Positions 1 through 9,050 of a DNA stretch of 64,000 bases are shown here, in pieces. Made by a program: the position numbers and the translations under genes. The notes beneath the pieces are model-generated. The model was not told the origin of the DNA, ran no database searches, and worked only from the letters and a program-made list of their open reading frames with translations. Each line of letters starts with the position of its first letter. The first letter of the stretch is position 1. The stretch is from Hyphomicrobiales bacterium (lineage in GTDB: Bacteria; Pseudomonadota; Alphaproteobacteria; Rhizobiales; Rhizobiaceae): NCBI GenBank assembly GCA_900469475.1, contig UBXG01000004.1:62001-126000 (forward strand), in the 5' to 3' direction.

Positions 1-991
1 CGGCAAAGGTCGCGCCGGTGGTGACGGGTCTGGGGAGGATGCCTTCCGCTTCATCCTGACGCGGGATGAGTTCCTCGATCTCTTCCTCGATGATCTCGAA
101 TTGCCCGATCTTGCCAAGCGGCGGTTGATGTCGGCGGATCAGATCAACCCGGTGCGCTCAGGCTATTCGGTGACGGGATCTCCCGCCAATCTCGCCATCA
201 ACCGTACGATGCGGCTTGCGATGATGCGGCGCGTCGCGCTGCATCGCCCGAAGCCGGAAACGGTCGAGAAGCTCATCGAGGAGGCCGAGGAGTGCACGGA
301 CGAGAAGCGCCGCGCACAGCTCGAAGAAGAGATCAAGAGGCTGGAATCGAAGGTCCGGCGCATTCCCTATATCGATCCGATCGACATCCGCTATCGTCGT
401 TTCGAGAACGAGCCGAAACCGGTGGCGCAGGCCGTTATGTTCTGTCTGATGGACGTCTCCGGTTCGATGACCGAGCATATGAAGGATCTCGCCAAGCGCT
501 TCTACATGTTGCTCTACATCTTCCTGACCCGGCAGTATCGCCGTGTGGAGATCGTCTTCATCCGCCACACTGACGTCGCCGAGGAGGTGGACGAGGAGAC
601 CTTCTTCCGCAGCCCGGCAACCGGTGGCACCCAGGTTTCGAGCGCGCTCGAGGCGATGCGGCGGATCGTGCGTGACCGCTTCCCGGCGTCCGACTGGAAC
701 ATCTACGCCGCCCAGGCGTCGGACGGCGACAACGCCTATTCAGACAATGCGACGACGGCAGCGCTGATGACGAGCGAGATCCTGCCCGTCTGCCAATATT
801 TCGCCTATCTCGAAGTGGGGGAATCGCGCAGCGTCGCAATCTCGTCCGGCTCGGCGATCTGGTCGCTCTACGAACGGCTGCAGGCGGGATGGCCGGTGCT
901 TTCCATGCGGCGTGTCAGCGATCGCAGCCAGATCTATCCGGTCTTCCACGATCTCTTCCAGCGCCGGACGGCGGAAACAAGGAGCGGATGA
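1..991 (+). CDS. DUF444 (YeaH/YhbH) family protein, 5' end missing
   Basis: The frame is open from base 2, so the gene begins upstream of the window; 329 codons are visible, against roughly 430 residues for E. coli YeaH. The second half looks like a von Willebrand A-type fold: a MIDAS-like DVSGSM motif sits at nt 452-469, followed by GGTQVSSALEAM. A charged, probably coiled-coil stretch (about nt 271-360, rich in E, K and R) precedes it. In many proteobacteria this family is encoded between the PrkA/YeaG serine kinase and SpoVR and is linked to stationary-phase and stress responses; the molecular role is not established. Here the stop codon overlaps the SpoVR start region, supporting a prkA-yeaH-spoVR operon with prkA expected just outside the window. 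Family assignment is firm; function is inferred only from the family. Confidence 0.9.
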   Translation, partial: GKGRAGGDGSGEDAFRFILTRDEFLDLFLDDLELPDLAKRRLMSADQINPVRSGYSVTGSPANLAINRTMRLAMMRRVALHRPKPETVEKLIEEAEECTDEKRRAQLEEEIKRLESKVRRIPYIDPIDIRYRRFENEPKPVAQAVMFCLMDVSGSMTEHMKDLAKRFYMLLYIFLTRQYRRVEIVFIRHTDVAEEVDEETFFRSPATGGTQVSSALEAMRRIVRDRFPASDWNIYAAQASDGDNAYSDNATTAALMTSEILPVCQYFAYLEVGESRSVAISSGSAIWSLYERLQAGWPVLSMRRVSDRSQIYPVFHDLFQRRTAETRSG

Positions 992-2541
992 TGGCAAAGA
1001 AGGCATCGATGGAGCGGCTTTTCGAAGGTGCGGACTGGGATTTCGCCACCATCCAGCGAATTCACGATGCCTGCGAGAAGATCGCCGTTGGCGAGCTTGG
1101 TCTCGATGTCTATCCCAATCAGATCGAGATCATCACTGCCGAGCAGATGCTCGACGTCTATTCCTCGATCGGCATGCCGCTATTCTACAAGCATTGGTCC
1201 TTCGGCAAGCATTTCGCCCATCACGAAGCTTTCTATCGCAAGGGCCTGCGCGGCCTCGCCTATGAGATCGTCATCAACAGCTCGCCCTGTATCTCCTACC
1301 TGATGGAGGAGAATACGGCGACGATGCAGGCGCTCGTCATCGCGCATGCCGCCTTCGGCCATAATCATTTCTTCAAGAACAATTATCTCTTCAAGCTCTG
1401 GACCGATGCCGAAGGCATTCTCGATTATCTCAACTTCGCCAAGAGCTATATCGCGCGCTGCGAGGAGCGCTACGGTCACGCCGCGGTCGAGCGCACGCTG
1501 GATGCCGCGCATGCGCTGATGTCGCATGGCGTGCATCGCTATGCGGGCAAGAAGACGCCGGACCTGCGCGACGAGGAGAAGCGCGAGCGCGAGCGGCGCG
1601 AATATGACGAAAAGATCTTCAACGATCTCTGGCGCACGGTTCCGGCCGGGTCGGGCAAGAAGACACAGGATCTCGATCTGGAGCGCCGGCGTGCGCTGGC
1701 CGGTCTGCCGCAGGAGAACATCCTCTATTTCCTGGAAAAGATGGCACCGCGGCTGAAATCCTGGCAGCGCGAGATCATCCGCATCGTGCGGCATGTCGCG
1801 CAATATTTCTATCCGCAGAGCCAGACCAAGGTGATGAACGAGGGCACGGCGACCTATGTGCACTATCGCATCATGACGCGGCTGCACGAGCTTGGCGGCA
1901 TCGGCGACGGCGATTTTCTGGAATTCCTGAAATCGCATACCAACGTGGTTTTCCAGCCGACCTTCAACGATCCCCGTTATTCCGGCCTCAACCCGTACGC
2001 GATCGGTTTTGCCATGATGCAGGATATCGAGCGCATCGTAACGAAGCCGGAGGAGGAGGATCGCCAATGGTTCCCGGAAATCGCCGGCACAGGCGATGCC
2101 ATGGCGGTGCTGCGCGATCTCTGGGCCAATTATCGCGACGAGAGTTTCATTGCACAGTTCCTCAGCCCGCACCTGATGCGCAAGATGCGCATGTTCCAGC
2201 TGACGGATGATCCGGAGGAGGAAGAGGGGCTGAGGGTTGCAGCCATTCATGATGAGCGTGGCTACCGGCGTATCCGCCGCGAGCTGTCACGGCAATATGA
2301 TGTCGGCTGGATCGATCCGCATATCGAGATCGTCGATGTCGATCTTGCCGGCGATAGGCGGCTGCTGGTCAAGCATACGGTGCTGAACGGCGCGATGCTC
2401 GACGACATGGATGCCAAGCGCGTGCTGCAGCATCTGGCCGATCTCTGGAGCTATGACGTGCTGATGCAAGAGGTCGATCGCTCGGGCGCGGTGCTGCGCG
2501 ATCATCTTGTGCATCCACGGTCTTCGGCGCTTGCGGCGTAA
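991..2541 (+). CDS. spoVR: SpoVR family protein
   Basis: A 516-residue protein, the usual length for SpoVR/YcgB. The family's histidine-rich core is visible early on (FGKHFAHHEAF, then AHAAFGHNHFFKNN), with conserved acidic and aromatic residues around SSPCISYLMEEN. Two adjacent ATG codons lie at 988 and 991; AAGGAG at 979-984 is six bases from the second, so 991 is chosen. The first ATG overlaps the TGA of the upstream DUF444 gene, so translation is probably coupled. Despite the name, rhizobia do not sporulate; in E. coli and relatives the protein acts with YeaG/YeaH in starvation or stress physiology, with unknown chemistry. Identification is confident; function is inferred from the family. 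Confidence 0.93.
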   Translation: MAKKASMERLFEGADWDFATIQRIHDACEKIAVGELGLDVYPNQIEIITAEQMLDVYSSIGMPLFYKHWSFGKHFAHHEAFYRKGLRGLAYEIVINSSPCISYLMEENTATMQALVIAHAAFGHNHFFKNNYLFKLWTDAEGILDYLNFAKSYIARCEERYGHAAVERTLDAAHALMSHGVHRYAGKKTPDLRDEEKRERERREYDEKIFNDLWRTVPAGSGKKTQDLDLERRRALAGLPQENILYFLEKMAPRLKSWQREIIRIVRHVAQYFYPQSQTKVMNEGTATYVHYRIMTRLHELGGIGDGDFLEFLKSHTNVVFQPTFNDPRYSGLNPYAIGFAMMQDIERIVTKPEEEDRQWFPEIAGTGDAMAVLRDLWANYRDESFIAQFLSPHLMRKMRMFQLTDDPEEEEGLRVAAIHDERGYRRIRRELSRQYDVGWIDPHIEIVDVDLAGDRRLLVKHTVLNGAMLDDMDAKRVLQHLADLWSYDVLMQEVDRSGAVLRDHLVHPRSSALAA

Positions 2542-2558
2542 ACACCTCTATCCCCGTT

Positions 2559-4061
2559 TTATGTCTTCGGCAGCCGGTGGTGGCCGCTCACCTGCATGCC
2601 ATCCTCAGGCTGCAACTTCAGAAAGCCGGGTATGCCGAGCAGCGGGATGACCGCCATCAGCAAAAATGCAATGTGGAATTTCTCCGGCGTCAGCGGCGAT
2701 CCATCCAAGGTCACCAGCCCCAGTAGCATGGCGGCGACGGAGACGCCGAAGCTGACGCTCAATTGCTGCAGCACGCCGCCCAAGCTGGTGGCGCGGCTGA
2801 GCTGTGCCGCCGGGGTATCGGAATAGGACAGCGTATTGGACGTCATGAACTGACCGGCCCGCGCCAGCCCGAAGATGAAAACATAGACGATGATGAACCA
2901 GTGCGGCGTGTCGGGCGTGATCAATGCGAAGCCCGCGACGACGGCGGCACCGAATACGGCGCTCCAGGTGAGCATGCGATCGAAGCCATAGAGCTTCAGC
3001 AGTTTTGCCGAGACCGGCCGCACGACAAGCGCGCTCAGGGCGCTGACGAAAGTCAGCGTGCCCGAGACGATCGGGCTCAAGCCGAAGCCGACCTGCAGCA
3101 TCAGCGGTAGCAGGAAGGGCACGCCATTCAGCCCGACACGACAGATGCCGCCGGCAAGGGTGCCGATGCGGAAGGTGCGCAGCTTGAAGAGGGTGAGATC
3201 CACGGCTGGCGACGCCGCCGTTTTTGCGTAGCGGATGAAACCGACGAGCAGCAGGCCTGCTGCAGCAAGCGTGAGGACAATAGCCCAGCCGGGGATCGTC
3301 GGCCGGCCGATATTTTCGATGCCGTATTGTAGCAGCACGCAGCCGAGGCCGACCATGACGAAGCCGGGAAAATCGAATTTGATCGTCGCGTCACGTTCGG
3401 TATCCTCGACATAGCGCAGCGCCATGGCCATGCCGATCATCCCGAAGGGCAGGTTTACCCAGAAAATCCAGCGCCAGGACAGATAGGTGGTCAGAAAGCC
3501 ACCGAGCACCGGCCCGATCACTGGTCCGATGACGGCGGGCAGGGTCATGTAGGTCATGGCAGTCACGAGCTGGCTGCGCGGGAAACTGCGGATGAGGATG
3601 AGGCGCCCGACCGGCGTCATCATCGCGCCGCCGAAGCCCTGCAGCGCGCGCGTGGCGATGAGCATCGGCAGGCTGGTCGCCAGCCCGCAGAGGATCGAGC
3701 CAATCGTGAAGATGAAGAGGGAAAGCGTGAAGATGCGCCGGGCGCCGAAGCGATCCGCAAACCAGCCGCTCACCGGAATGAACATGGCAAGCGTCAGAAT
3801 ATAGGTCGTGACAGCCAGATTCATGCGAAGCGGCGTCGTATCGAGGCTCTTGGCGATATCGGGAACGGCGGTAATAAGAATGGTCGAATCCAGCTGCTCC
3901 ATCAGAAAGGCGACGGCGACCACGGCGGGGATGATGTAGCGCAGGCGGGGATTACGTTCGACCGCAAAAGTCTGACCCTGCGGATTGGGATCTATCGAAT
4001 CCATGGAATGTAACGGCTTTCCAACGCCCGGCTGGGGACCGGCGCGTTTGACGATTTGCAT
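2559..4061 (-). CDS. MFS drug exporter, DHA2 (EmrB/QacA) family
   Basis: An integral membrane protein of about 500 residues, mostly hydrophobic, in the size range of 14-helix DHA2 antiporters. The helix-1 motif LDSTILITAVPDI, the motif A loop GWFADRFGARRIF and the motif C region VIGPVIGPVLGG are all visible. Such proteins export hydrophobic compounds in exchange for protons across the inner membrane. The frame extends to 4130. ATG 4061 is chosen because GAAGGG precedes it; ATG 4004 is a plausible shorter start, since the conserved part only begins near RYIIPAVVAVAF. No membrane-fusion partner is adjacent, unlike the EmrAB pair further along. The substrate cannot be predicted. Confidence 0.85.
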   Translation of the reverse strand: MQIVKRAGPQPGVGKPLHSMDSIDPNPQGQTFAVERNPRLRYIIPAVVAVAFLMEQLDSTILITAVPDIAKSLDTTPLRMNLAVTTYILTLAMFIPVSGWFADRFGARRIFTLSLFIFTIGSILCGLATSLPMLIATRALQGFGGAMMTPVGRLILIRSFPRSQLVTAMTYMTLPAVIGPVIGPVLGGFLTTYLSWRWIFWVNLPFGMIGMAMALRYVEDTERDATIKFDFPGFVMVGLGCVLLQYGIENIGRPTIPGWAIVLTLAAAGLLLVGFIRYAKTAASPAVDLTLFKLRTFRIGTLAGGICRVGLNGVPFLLPLMLQVGFGLSPIVSGTLTFVSALSALVVRPVSAKLLKLYGFDRMLTWSAVFGAAVVAGFALITPDTPHWFIIVYVFIFGLARAGQFMTSNTLSYSDTPAAQLSRATSLGGVLQQLSVSFGVSVAAMLLGLVTLDGSPLTPEKFHIAFLLMAVIPLLGIPGFLKLQPEDGMQVSGHHRLPKT

Positions 4062-4271
4062 GGATCCCTTCGGAAACCGCCTCGTGCTCTCGGGAAACAT
4101 GGTGCTGGCGGCCGGTGATCCGCCGGCCATCGGAATCGTCGCCTATATGAGCACTACCGATGGCGCAGCGCAACAAAAACCGACGCGCATGAATATTTGA
4201 CACCGTTTGTAAAATCGGGCGCTTCGCGGTGTGGACAGCGGATTCATTTCTTTCCGTCCCACCTTCGCGCC

Positions 4272-4736
4272 TCAGACATTGTCATCGACCCTCGGTGAAG
4301 GCGACGCTTGCAAATCAAAATCTAAACTTCGGACAGCCACGTACCAGAAAGCATAGCCCGCGATACCGCCGCTTATAGTAAGCACAAGGACATCAAACCT
4401 ATTGGAGCCGCTTTGAAAGCCCCATGAATGAGCTGTCCAGTATCCAGCAATAGCTCCAGCTATCGGATAATAATAGGAGGGTCGCCCGAGCAATTCGCCG
4501 ACGCAGATCGCCACTAGAGCGGCCTTCCACGTGATCAGGAGAGCCATCGGTACCATAGCGAAGCTAAGGCTGACCAATGCCAGCGGCACAGATACTCCCT
4601 CAGCGATTGAGTTAAAATCAGAGGCGAATGAAATCAAAGAATACGAAACGATAGCGAAATATTCAGCAACCAGCAGAGCGAAGATATTCATGAAAATCAT
4701 CTTCTTGATGTTTGATTTGGCTGCTTTTGGCTCCAT
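4272..4736 (-). CDS. hypothetical integral membrane protein
   Basis: A 154-residue protein with about four hydrophobic helices (MIFMNIFALLVAEYF, PLALVSLSFAMVPMALLI, the YYYPIAGAIAGYW region and VLTISGGIAGYAFWYV). I chose ATG 4736 because GGAG lies seven bases upstream; the longer open frame upstream of it (to 4991) is low-complexity and overlaps the next gene, so it is not believed. I do not recognise the family. The arrangement of short helices with charged termini (EPKAAKSNIKK at the start, a D/S-rich tail) resembles many small unknown inner-membrane proteins. The gene is isolated between two minus-strand genes, with no obvious operon partner. Confidence 0.65.
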   Translation of the reverse strand: MEPKAAKSNIKKMIFMNIFALLVAEYFAIVSYSLISFASDFNSIAEGVSVPLALVSLSFAMVPMALLITWKAALVAICVGELLGRPSYYYPIAGAIAGYWTAHSWGFQSGSNRFDVLVLTISGGIAGYAFWYVAVRSLDFDLQASPSPRVDDNV

Positions 4737-4848
4737 CTCTATCTCCGTTTCATCACATGATGGCGCGTAGCCCCCTGAGTGCTTGCTCATTGGTTGTATT
4801 CGTAACATACACCATGAAAGAGCGGCAAATACGTGCGTGCGCCGAGAT

Positions 4849-5730
4849 CTAATTGGTCGATGGGGGAGAGGGCAATGTCCAGCGTGCCTTGTCGAAGACG
4901 ATCGCGGTTCGGAGCTGCTCCGGCGAGGTTCTGCGCAATTCCAGCTGCAGATTGAAATTGTTGTTGCTCTGAAATTCCTTGAAAAAGGCAAGCTTGGCGC
5001 CGAAGGCTTGCAGCGTCACGTCCTGCAGCTTGCCGATTGTCTCGAGCGCGGCCTGAAAGTCCAACCAATGGGTCTCGTTCAGCAATAGGACGACAGTATC
5101 GACAAAGGTGCCGGCAACGGCCTTTCCGTCGTCATTGTCCGGCATGATGACCTTGATGCGGATGGCATCGATTTCACCTGATGGTTTGCCCCTGGCGATG
5201 ATGAAGAAGGAAGCCGCCTTGGGATCGCCATAGGCGCCCTTCTGAACGGCATAGCTGCACTCCGAAGTGCCGGCGCCCAGCTCGCTTTGCCGCCATTCGC
5301 CTACGGATAGGCCGAATTTCTGGAGATCAGCGCAAAGCGTCTGGCCCGATATCCGCCAGCTTCGCACGAAGGCACTCAGCAGCGCGTCGATAGGCTCGTC
5401 CAGCAGATGGGATCTTTTCTTGACGAATGGCTTGGCAGTGACGGTCGCTGGCTTGACGCGGACGCTGCTTGATGCCGGGGCTGATGTCTTTGGCGCCGCT
5501 GCCGGAGGCGTGGCTGCATGAGATGGCTGCGGTTCCTGCGCGGGCGCCGTCGGCACTGCTGCGTGTTGTTCCGGTTTCGGAAACAGATTGAGATGATAAC
5601 GATCATCCAGCGCCCGCAGATTGCGCATATCGTTAGCCAGGAGCGCGGTTGCGAGAATGATCGAACCGATGACAACGGCGGCAATCCAAAAGACAGCTCT
5701 GCTTTTCTTGCGAGGTGGCGCCACCGACAT
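4849..5730 (-). CDS. membrane-anchored hypothetical protein
   Basis: A 293-residue protein with a basic N-terminus (PPRKKSR), one membrane helix at about residues 13-33, and a proline/alanine-rich linker at about 50-100. A folded domain of some 185 residues follows, which would sit in the periplasm. The domain has two cysteines (TLCADL and SECSY) that could form a disulfide. I do not recognise it with certainty; it resembles proteins annotated as rhizobial domains of unknown function. The start ATG is the only reasonable one, but no strong ribosome binding site precedes it. The neighbour downstream is the small membrane protein on the same strand, 112 bases away; nothing links them functionally. 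Confidence 0.65.
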   Translation of the reverse strand: MSVAPPRKKSRAVFWIAAVVIGSIILATALLANDMRNLRALDDRYHLNLFPKPEQHAAVPTAPAQEPQPSHAATPPAAAPKTSAPASSSVRVKPATVTAKPFVKKRSHLLDEPIDALLSAFVRSWRISGQTLCADLQKFGLSVGEWRQSELGAGTSECSYAVQKGAYGDPKAASFFIIARGKPSGEIDAIRIKVIMPDNDDGKAVAGTFVDTVVLLLNETHWLDFQAALETIGKLQDVTLQAFGAKLAFFKEFQSNNNFNLQLELRRTSPEQLRTAIVFDKARWTLPSPPSTN

Positions 5731-5876
5731 GGTTCAGATCACAGCTACTCCCGAGGAAACTTACCTTGCTGCAATAACTGTATGTTGAGCAGCCATGTTC
5801 ATGGCTACAGCATATGCGTTTATGAACGATTGATCATTCTAATGTTTCTTTGTCAATTCATGATGTTGCTCAAAGC

Positions 5877-5942
5877 AGATCGCGATCTTGGGCAGCCGGT
5901 TTTTCCGGCTTTTTGCGTGTTATTGTCGCAAAGCTGCTGCCC
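5877..5942. terminator. nested hairpin region downstream of cutC
   Basis: A dense set of inverted repeats: the palindrome AGATCGCGATCT (5877-5888), an outer pair GGGCAGC/GCTGCCC (5890-5896 and 5936-5942), and two inner stems, AGCCGG/CCGGCT with a T5 loop (5894-5910) and TTTGCG/CGCAAA (5912-5932). The AGCCGG hairpin has a T-run on the plus strand, but no plus-strand gene ends here. The cutC operon ends at 5961 on the minus strand, where the structure has no T-run. It may stop or protect that transcript; this is an inference from shape alone. Confidence 0.4.
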
Positions 5943-5960
5943 GCTCCTGTGCAATCTGTT

Positions 5961-6671
5961 CTAGACGAAATATGCCTTGAGTGCCTTGACGGTGGCGGCA
6001 TCCGTGCGGCGGGCCGATGGCGCCGAGAAGCCAAGGGTGACGGCTCGCTCATCCATCTCGGAGACGGGTGCCGAGCAAGAGGCATGGATCTCGCTGATCT
6101 GCAGGCGCGGCCATAACTGGCCGACCGTCGCAAGCGTCACGCCGGAGCCAGGCATGACGGAGATGCGACCAGCGGCGGCTGCGATCGCCTGTTCGAGCAC
6201 GGCGAGCCCTTCCGCCGCGGTCTTTGCGCCGCCGGACGTCAGGATGCGTTCGAAGCCGAGGGAGATAGCGACATCAACGGCTTCCTCGACGTCGGGCACC
6301 AGATCGAAGGCGCGGTGCAGCGTCTTGCCGAGGCCTTCCGCATGGGCGGTGAGAGCGAAGAGCGTATCAACATCAAGTCGCCCATCGGGCAGGGAGGCAC
6401 CGAGCACGACGCCCGCCAGACCGAGGGTCCGCGTCGCATCGATGTCGCGCTTCATAATGTCAAGTTCATCCGCCGAATAGACGAAGCCGCCGGCGCGCGG
6501 ACGGATAATGGCGTATGCCGGGACGGGCATCCTCGCCGCTGCGGCCATCAGCCCGGCACTCGGCGTCAGCCCACCAAGAGGAAGCGCGCTGCAAAGCTCA
6601 ATACGATCGCCGCCGCCCTCGACGGCGGCCTTGAGGCCGGCAATATCTTCGACGCAGACCTCAAGCAGCAT
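5961..6671 (-). CDS. cutC: CutC family protein
   Basis: A 236-residue TIM-barrel protein with the family hallmarks: a start of LLEVCVEDIAGLKAAVEGG, GGDRIELCSALPLGGLTPS, IIRPRAGGFVYS, HRAFDL and LTSGG. Start ATG 6671 has GGAGAG six bases upstream; the longer open frame is not supported. CutC was first linked to copper homeostasis in E. coli, but that role is disputed and the reaction is unknown. The gene begins inside the 3' end of the ROK kinase gene (11-base overlap), so the two are almost certainly translated from one message. This suggests a sugar-related rather than a metal-related role in this organism, which is inference. Confidence 0.9.
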   Translation of the reverse strand: MLLEVCVEDIAGLKAAVEGGGDRIELCSALPLGGLTPSAGLMAAAARMPVPAYAIIRPRAGGFVYSADELDIMKRDIDATRTLGLAGVVLGASLPDGRLDVDTLFALTAHAEGLGKTLHRAFDLVPDVEEAVDVAISLGFERILTSGGAKTAAEGLAVLEQAIAAAAGRISVMPGSGVTLATVGQLWPRLQISEIHASCSAPVSEMDERAVTLGFSAPSARRTDAATVKALKAYFV

Positions 6672-7587
6672 GGATAGGCTCTCCGGCATATTGCAGGCCC
6701 AGCAGGGCGGCACCGATGAGGCCCGGTTCCAGCTTGCACTCGCTCGGCACGACGAGAGGCCGGCCGAACTTGCGCAGGATGCGGGCACGCACAGCCTCGT
6801 CGAGCCGCACCAGGAGCGGTTCGACGTTGGAAAGGCCGCCGCCGACGGGCACGATGGTCGCGCCGGTTATGTTGATGGTCAGCGCCAGCGGCGAGGCGAC
6901 TAGGTCGACCATCACGTCGATCGTGCGTTCCGCGCGGCTTTCGCCCTTCAGCCAGTCGCCGATGATCTCTTCGCTGGAAAGTTCCAGTCCGTGAAGCGTC
7001 TTGTGCAGGCGTTCGATGCCGCGGGCGCCACCGACTGTGTCGACGCAGCCCTTCTGGCCGCAGCCGCAGGGATAGGCGGGAATGGCAACCGGCGGATTGC
7101 CGGCAAGGGAGGCGATGATCGGGCCGTGGCCCCATTCCCCGGCAAAGCCGCCGGCTGCATTGACCAGCCGGCCATCAGCGACAAGGCCACCACCGACGCC
7201 GGTGCCAAGAATGGCGCCGAACACGATGCGATGGCCACGGCCCGCGCCCGACATGGCTTCGGCCATGGCGAAGCAATCGGCATCGTTGGCAATCAGCACG
7301 GGATAGCCGAGTTCCGCTTCGAGGTCAGCGGCAAGGTGCCGGCCGTGAATGCAGGGAATGTTGGCGCAGGTCAGCGCCTGCGTATCGGGGTCGACCACAC
7401 CGGCGATCGAGAAGGAGAGGCAATCCGGCTTGCCTTGCGCCTCCGCTATCACGTCGTGCAGGGCGGCAACGAATTCGGCGAAGTCATGCCTGGGCGTCGG
7501 GCGCCGTGCCAGCGGAACGATATCCGTCATGGAGCGGGCAATGCCGCCTTTGATGGCGCTGCCGCCGATGTCGAAGGAAACGATCAT
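6661..7587 (-). CDS. ROK family sugar kinase
   Basis: A 308-residue ROK protein. The N-terminal ATP-binding motif is FDIGGSAIKGGIA, the second phosphate loop is LGTGVGGGLVADG, the catalytic aspartate lies in IANDADCF, and the zinc-binding motif CGCGQKGCVDT is intact, so this should be an active kinase rather than a ROK repressor (there is no N-terminal helix-turn-helix). ROK kinases of this size phosphorylate glucose, N-acetylglucosamine, N-acetylmannosamine or fructose; the sequence does not decide which. ATG 7587 is chosen because the conserved fold starts immediately after it. It overlaps cutC by 11 bases and lies about 100 bases downstream of the histidine kinase gene on the same strand. 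Confidence 0.88.
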   Translation of the reverse strand: MIVSFDIGGSAIKGGIARSMTDIVPLARRPTPRHDFAEFVAALHDVIAEAQGKPDCLSFSIAGVVDPDTQALTCANIPCIHGRHLAADLEAELGYPVLIANDADCFAMAEAMSGAGRGHRIVFGAILGTGVGGGLVADGRLVNAAGGFAGEWGHGPIIASLAGNPPVAIPAYPCGCGQKGCVDTVGGARGIERLHKTLHGLELSSEEIIGDWLKGESRAERTIDVMVDLVASPLALTINITGATIVPVGGGLSNVEPLLVRLDEAVRARILRKFGRPLVVPSECKLEPGLIGAALLGLQYAGEPIHAA

Positions 7588-7688
7588 GAATGCCGACCCG
7601 CTGGAAACATGGCGCACTTGCTCGCACCCTTTGCCGGTCTTTGCAAGATCAATCCGGTGCGGGCCAATCCTTCCCGGGCGGGCAGTCG

Positions 7689-9050
7689 TCAATCCGTTGT
7701 CGGAAGCGGCAAGGTGATTCTTGCTTCGAAGCCATCGGTCCTGCCGGCCGCCGGCGAGAGCAGATCGAGATGACCGCCGATCTGGCCAACGATGCGCTCG
7801 ACGATCGACAATCCCAAGCCTGAGCCCGCCGCTTTCGTCTTGCCGCGCCAGAAACGCTTCTTTAGGCCCGCGAGCTCATTGGCGGACAGCACGGCGCCGC
7901 CATTGACGACCCGGACGGTGCGGTCGTCGACGCTGACCGTCACTTCCTCATCGGTCGGGCCGTGGATCAAAGCGTTTTCGATCAGATTGCGTATCACGAT
8001 CGCAAAGGCGTCGATATCGACATTGCGGATCAGTTTCCCGGAAGCCTCGTTTTCCAACAGGACGCGGCCCGCCGTGCCGGTATCGCGGTCGTAATCGCCG
8101 ATGACGGTTTCGATGACGGCCATAAGATCGGCCGGTTTGTCGCCGGTGCCGATACCGGCCTGGGCACGAGAAAGCTGCAGCAGCTTTTCCGCCAACCGGC
8201 TGAGATTGGAGAGAGATGTTTCGATGCGGCCGGCGCGTTCCGCCAGTTGCCCTTGCGGCAATTCGGCGATCAGCCGCTGCGTCTGGGCAAGCGCTCCCGC
8301 AATCGGAGTGCGCAGCTCATGGGCGCTGTTGGCGGTGAATTCCCGCTCCGCTTCAAGGGCGAGCCGCAGGCGTTCGAGCAGCAGGTTGACGGAACGGGCG
8401 ATCGGCTGCAGTTCGAGCGGCAGCGTTTCGCTCTCGAGGGGCGCCATGTTGCCGCCGTCCTTGGTGGCGATCTCGGAGCGCAAGCGGTCGATCGGCCGCA
8501 GCGATCGGCCAACGATGATGCCGATGGCAATGATGCTCGCCGGAATGAGCGCCAGCAGCGGCCAGAGCAGCGCGACGCCGCTCTCGCGCAATGCCTCGCG
8601 GCGATTCTTGAAGGCATCGGCGACATGCAGGAAGATCGTCCCATCAGCCGAGGATTCGGTATAGATCCGGTATCGTGATGTATTGTGGAAGCCGATTGCC
8701 AGCGGCACCTCATAGGCGGTTGGAGGGGCATCGTGGGAATGCAGGATGACCTTGCCGTTCCCATCGAGCACTTGGTAGGTCAGATATTCGCGGTTCAGCC
8801 CCTTGTTGAGCGCTTCCAGGCTCTGGGGATCGCCGGAATGGTCGCGGTTGGCTAGATCGTCGAGCACCAGCGGCAGTAGACGCTCGGCGGTTTCCTGCAA
8901 TGCGCCGTCGAAGGTTTCCGAGAGTTCCTTGTTGACGACATAAACGCCAATGCCGACCGCGATCAGCCAGAAGATGACGACCGTACCGGTCAGCGCCGTG
9001 ATCAGACGCCGGGTGATGCTGGCGCGGCTCGCGGTTTTGGCCTCACTCAT
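7689..9050 (-). CDS. two-component sensor histidine kinase
   Basis: A 453-residue inner-membrane kinase. A first helix lies at about residues 18-42 (TGTVVIFWLIAVGIGVYVV), a periplasmic sensor segment of about 120 residues follows, then a second helix (LLWPLLALIPASIIAIGIIVG). After these come a HAMP-like linker, the HisKA box AHELRTPIAG with the phospho-accepting histidine at about residue 243, and an ATPase domain with an N box (IRNLIENALIHG) and a G box (GSGLGLSIVERI). The architecture matches the QseC/PmrB group. ATG 9050 overlaps the response-regulator stop as ATGA, so the pair is translationally coupled. The signal sensed is unknown. Confidence 0.92.
   Translation of the reverse strand: MSEAKTASRASITRRLITALTGTVVIFWLIAVGIGVYVVNKELSETFDGALQETAERLLPLVLDDLANRDHSGDPQSLEALNKGLNREYLTYQVLDGNGKVILHSHDAPPTAYEVPLAIGFHNTSRYRIYTESSADGTIFLHVADAFKNRREALRESGVALLWPLLALIPASIIAIGIIVGRSLRPIDRLRSEIATKDGGNMAPLESETLPLELQPIARSVNLLLERLRLALEAEREFTANSAHELRTPIAGALAQTQRLIAELPQGQLAERAGRIETSLSNLSRLAEKLLQLSRAQAGIGTGDKPADLMAVIETVIGDYDRDTGTAGRVLLENEASGKLIRNVDIDAFAIVIRNLIENALIHGPTDEEVTVSVDDRTVRVVNGGAVLSANELAGLKKRFWRGKTKAAGSGLGLSIVERIVGQIGGHLDLLSPAAGRTDGFEARITLPLPTTD

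Noticed and set aside
1180..2250. 356-codon frame opposite SpoVR
   Set aside because: Shadow of the SpoVR gene; no ribosome binding site and no family match.
991..2541. Sporulation function suggested by the SpoVR name
   Set aside because: Rhizobia do not sporulate; the family is widespread in non-sporulating bacteria.
4737..4991. N-terminal extension of the small membrane protein
   Set aside because: It overlaps the next gene, is low-complexity, and ATG 4736 has a strong ribosome binding site.
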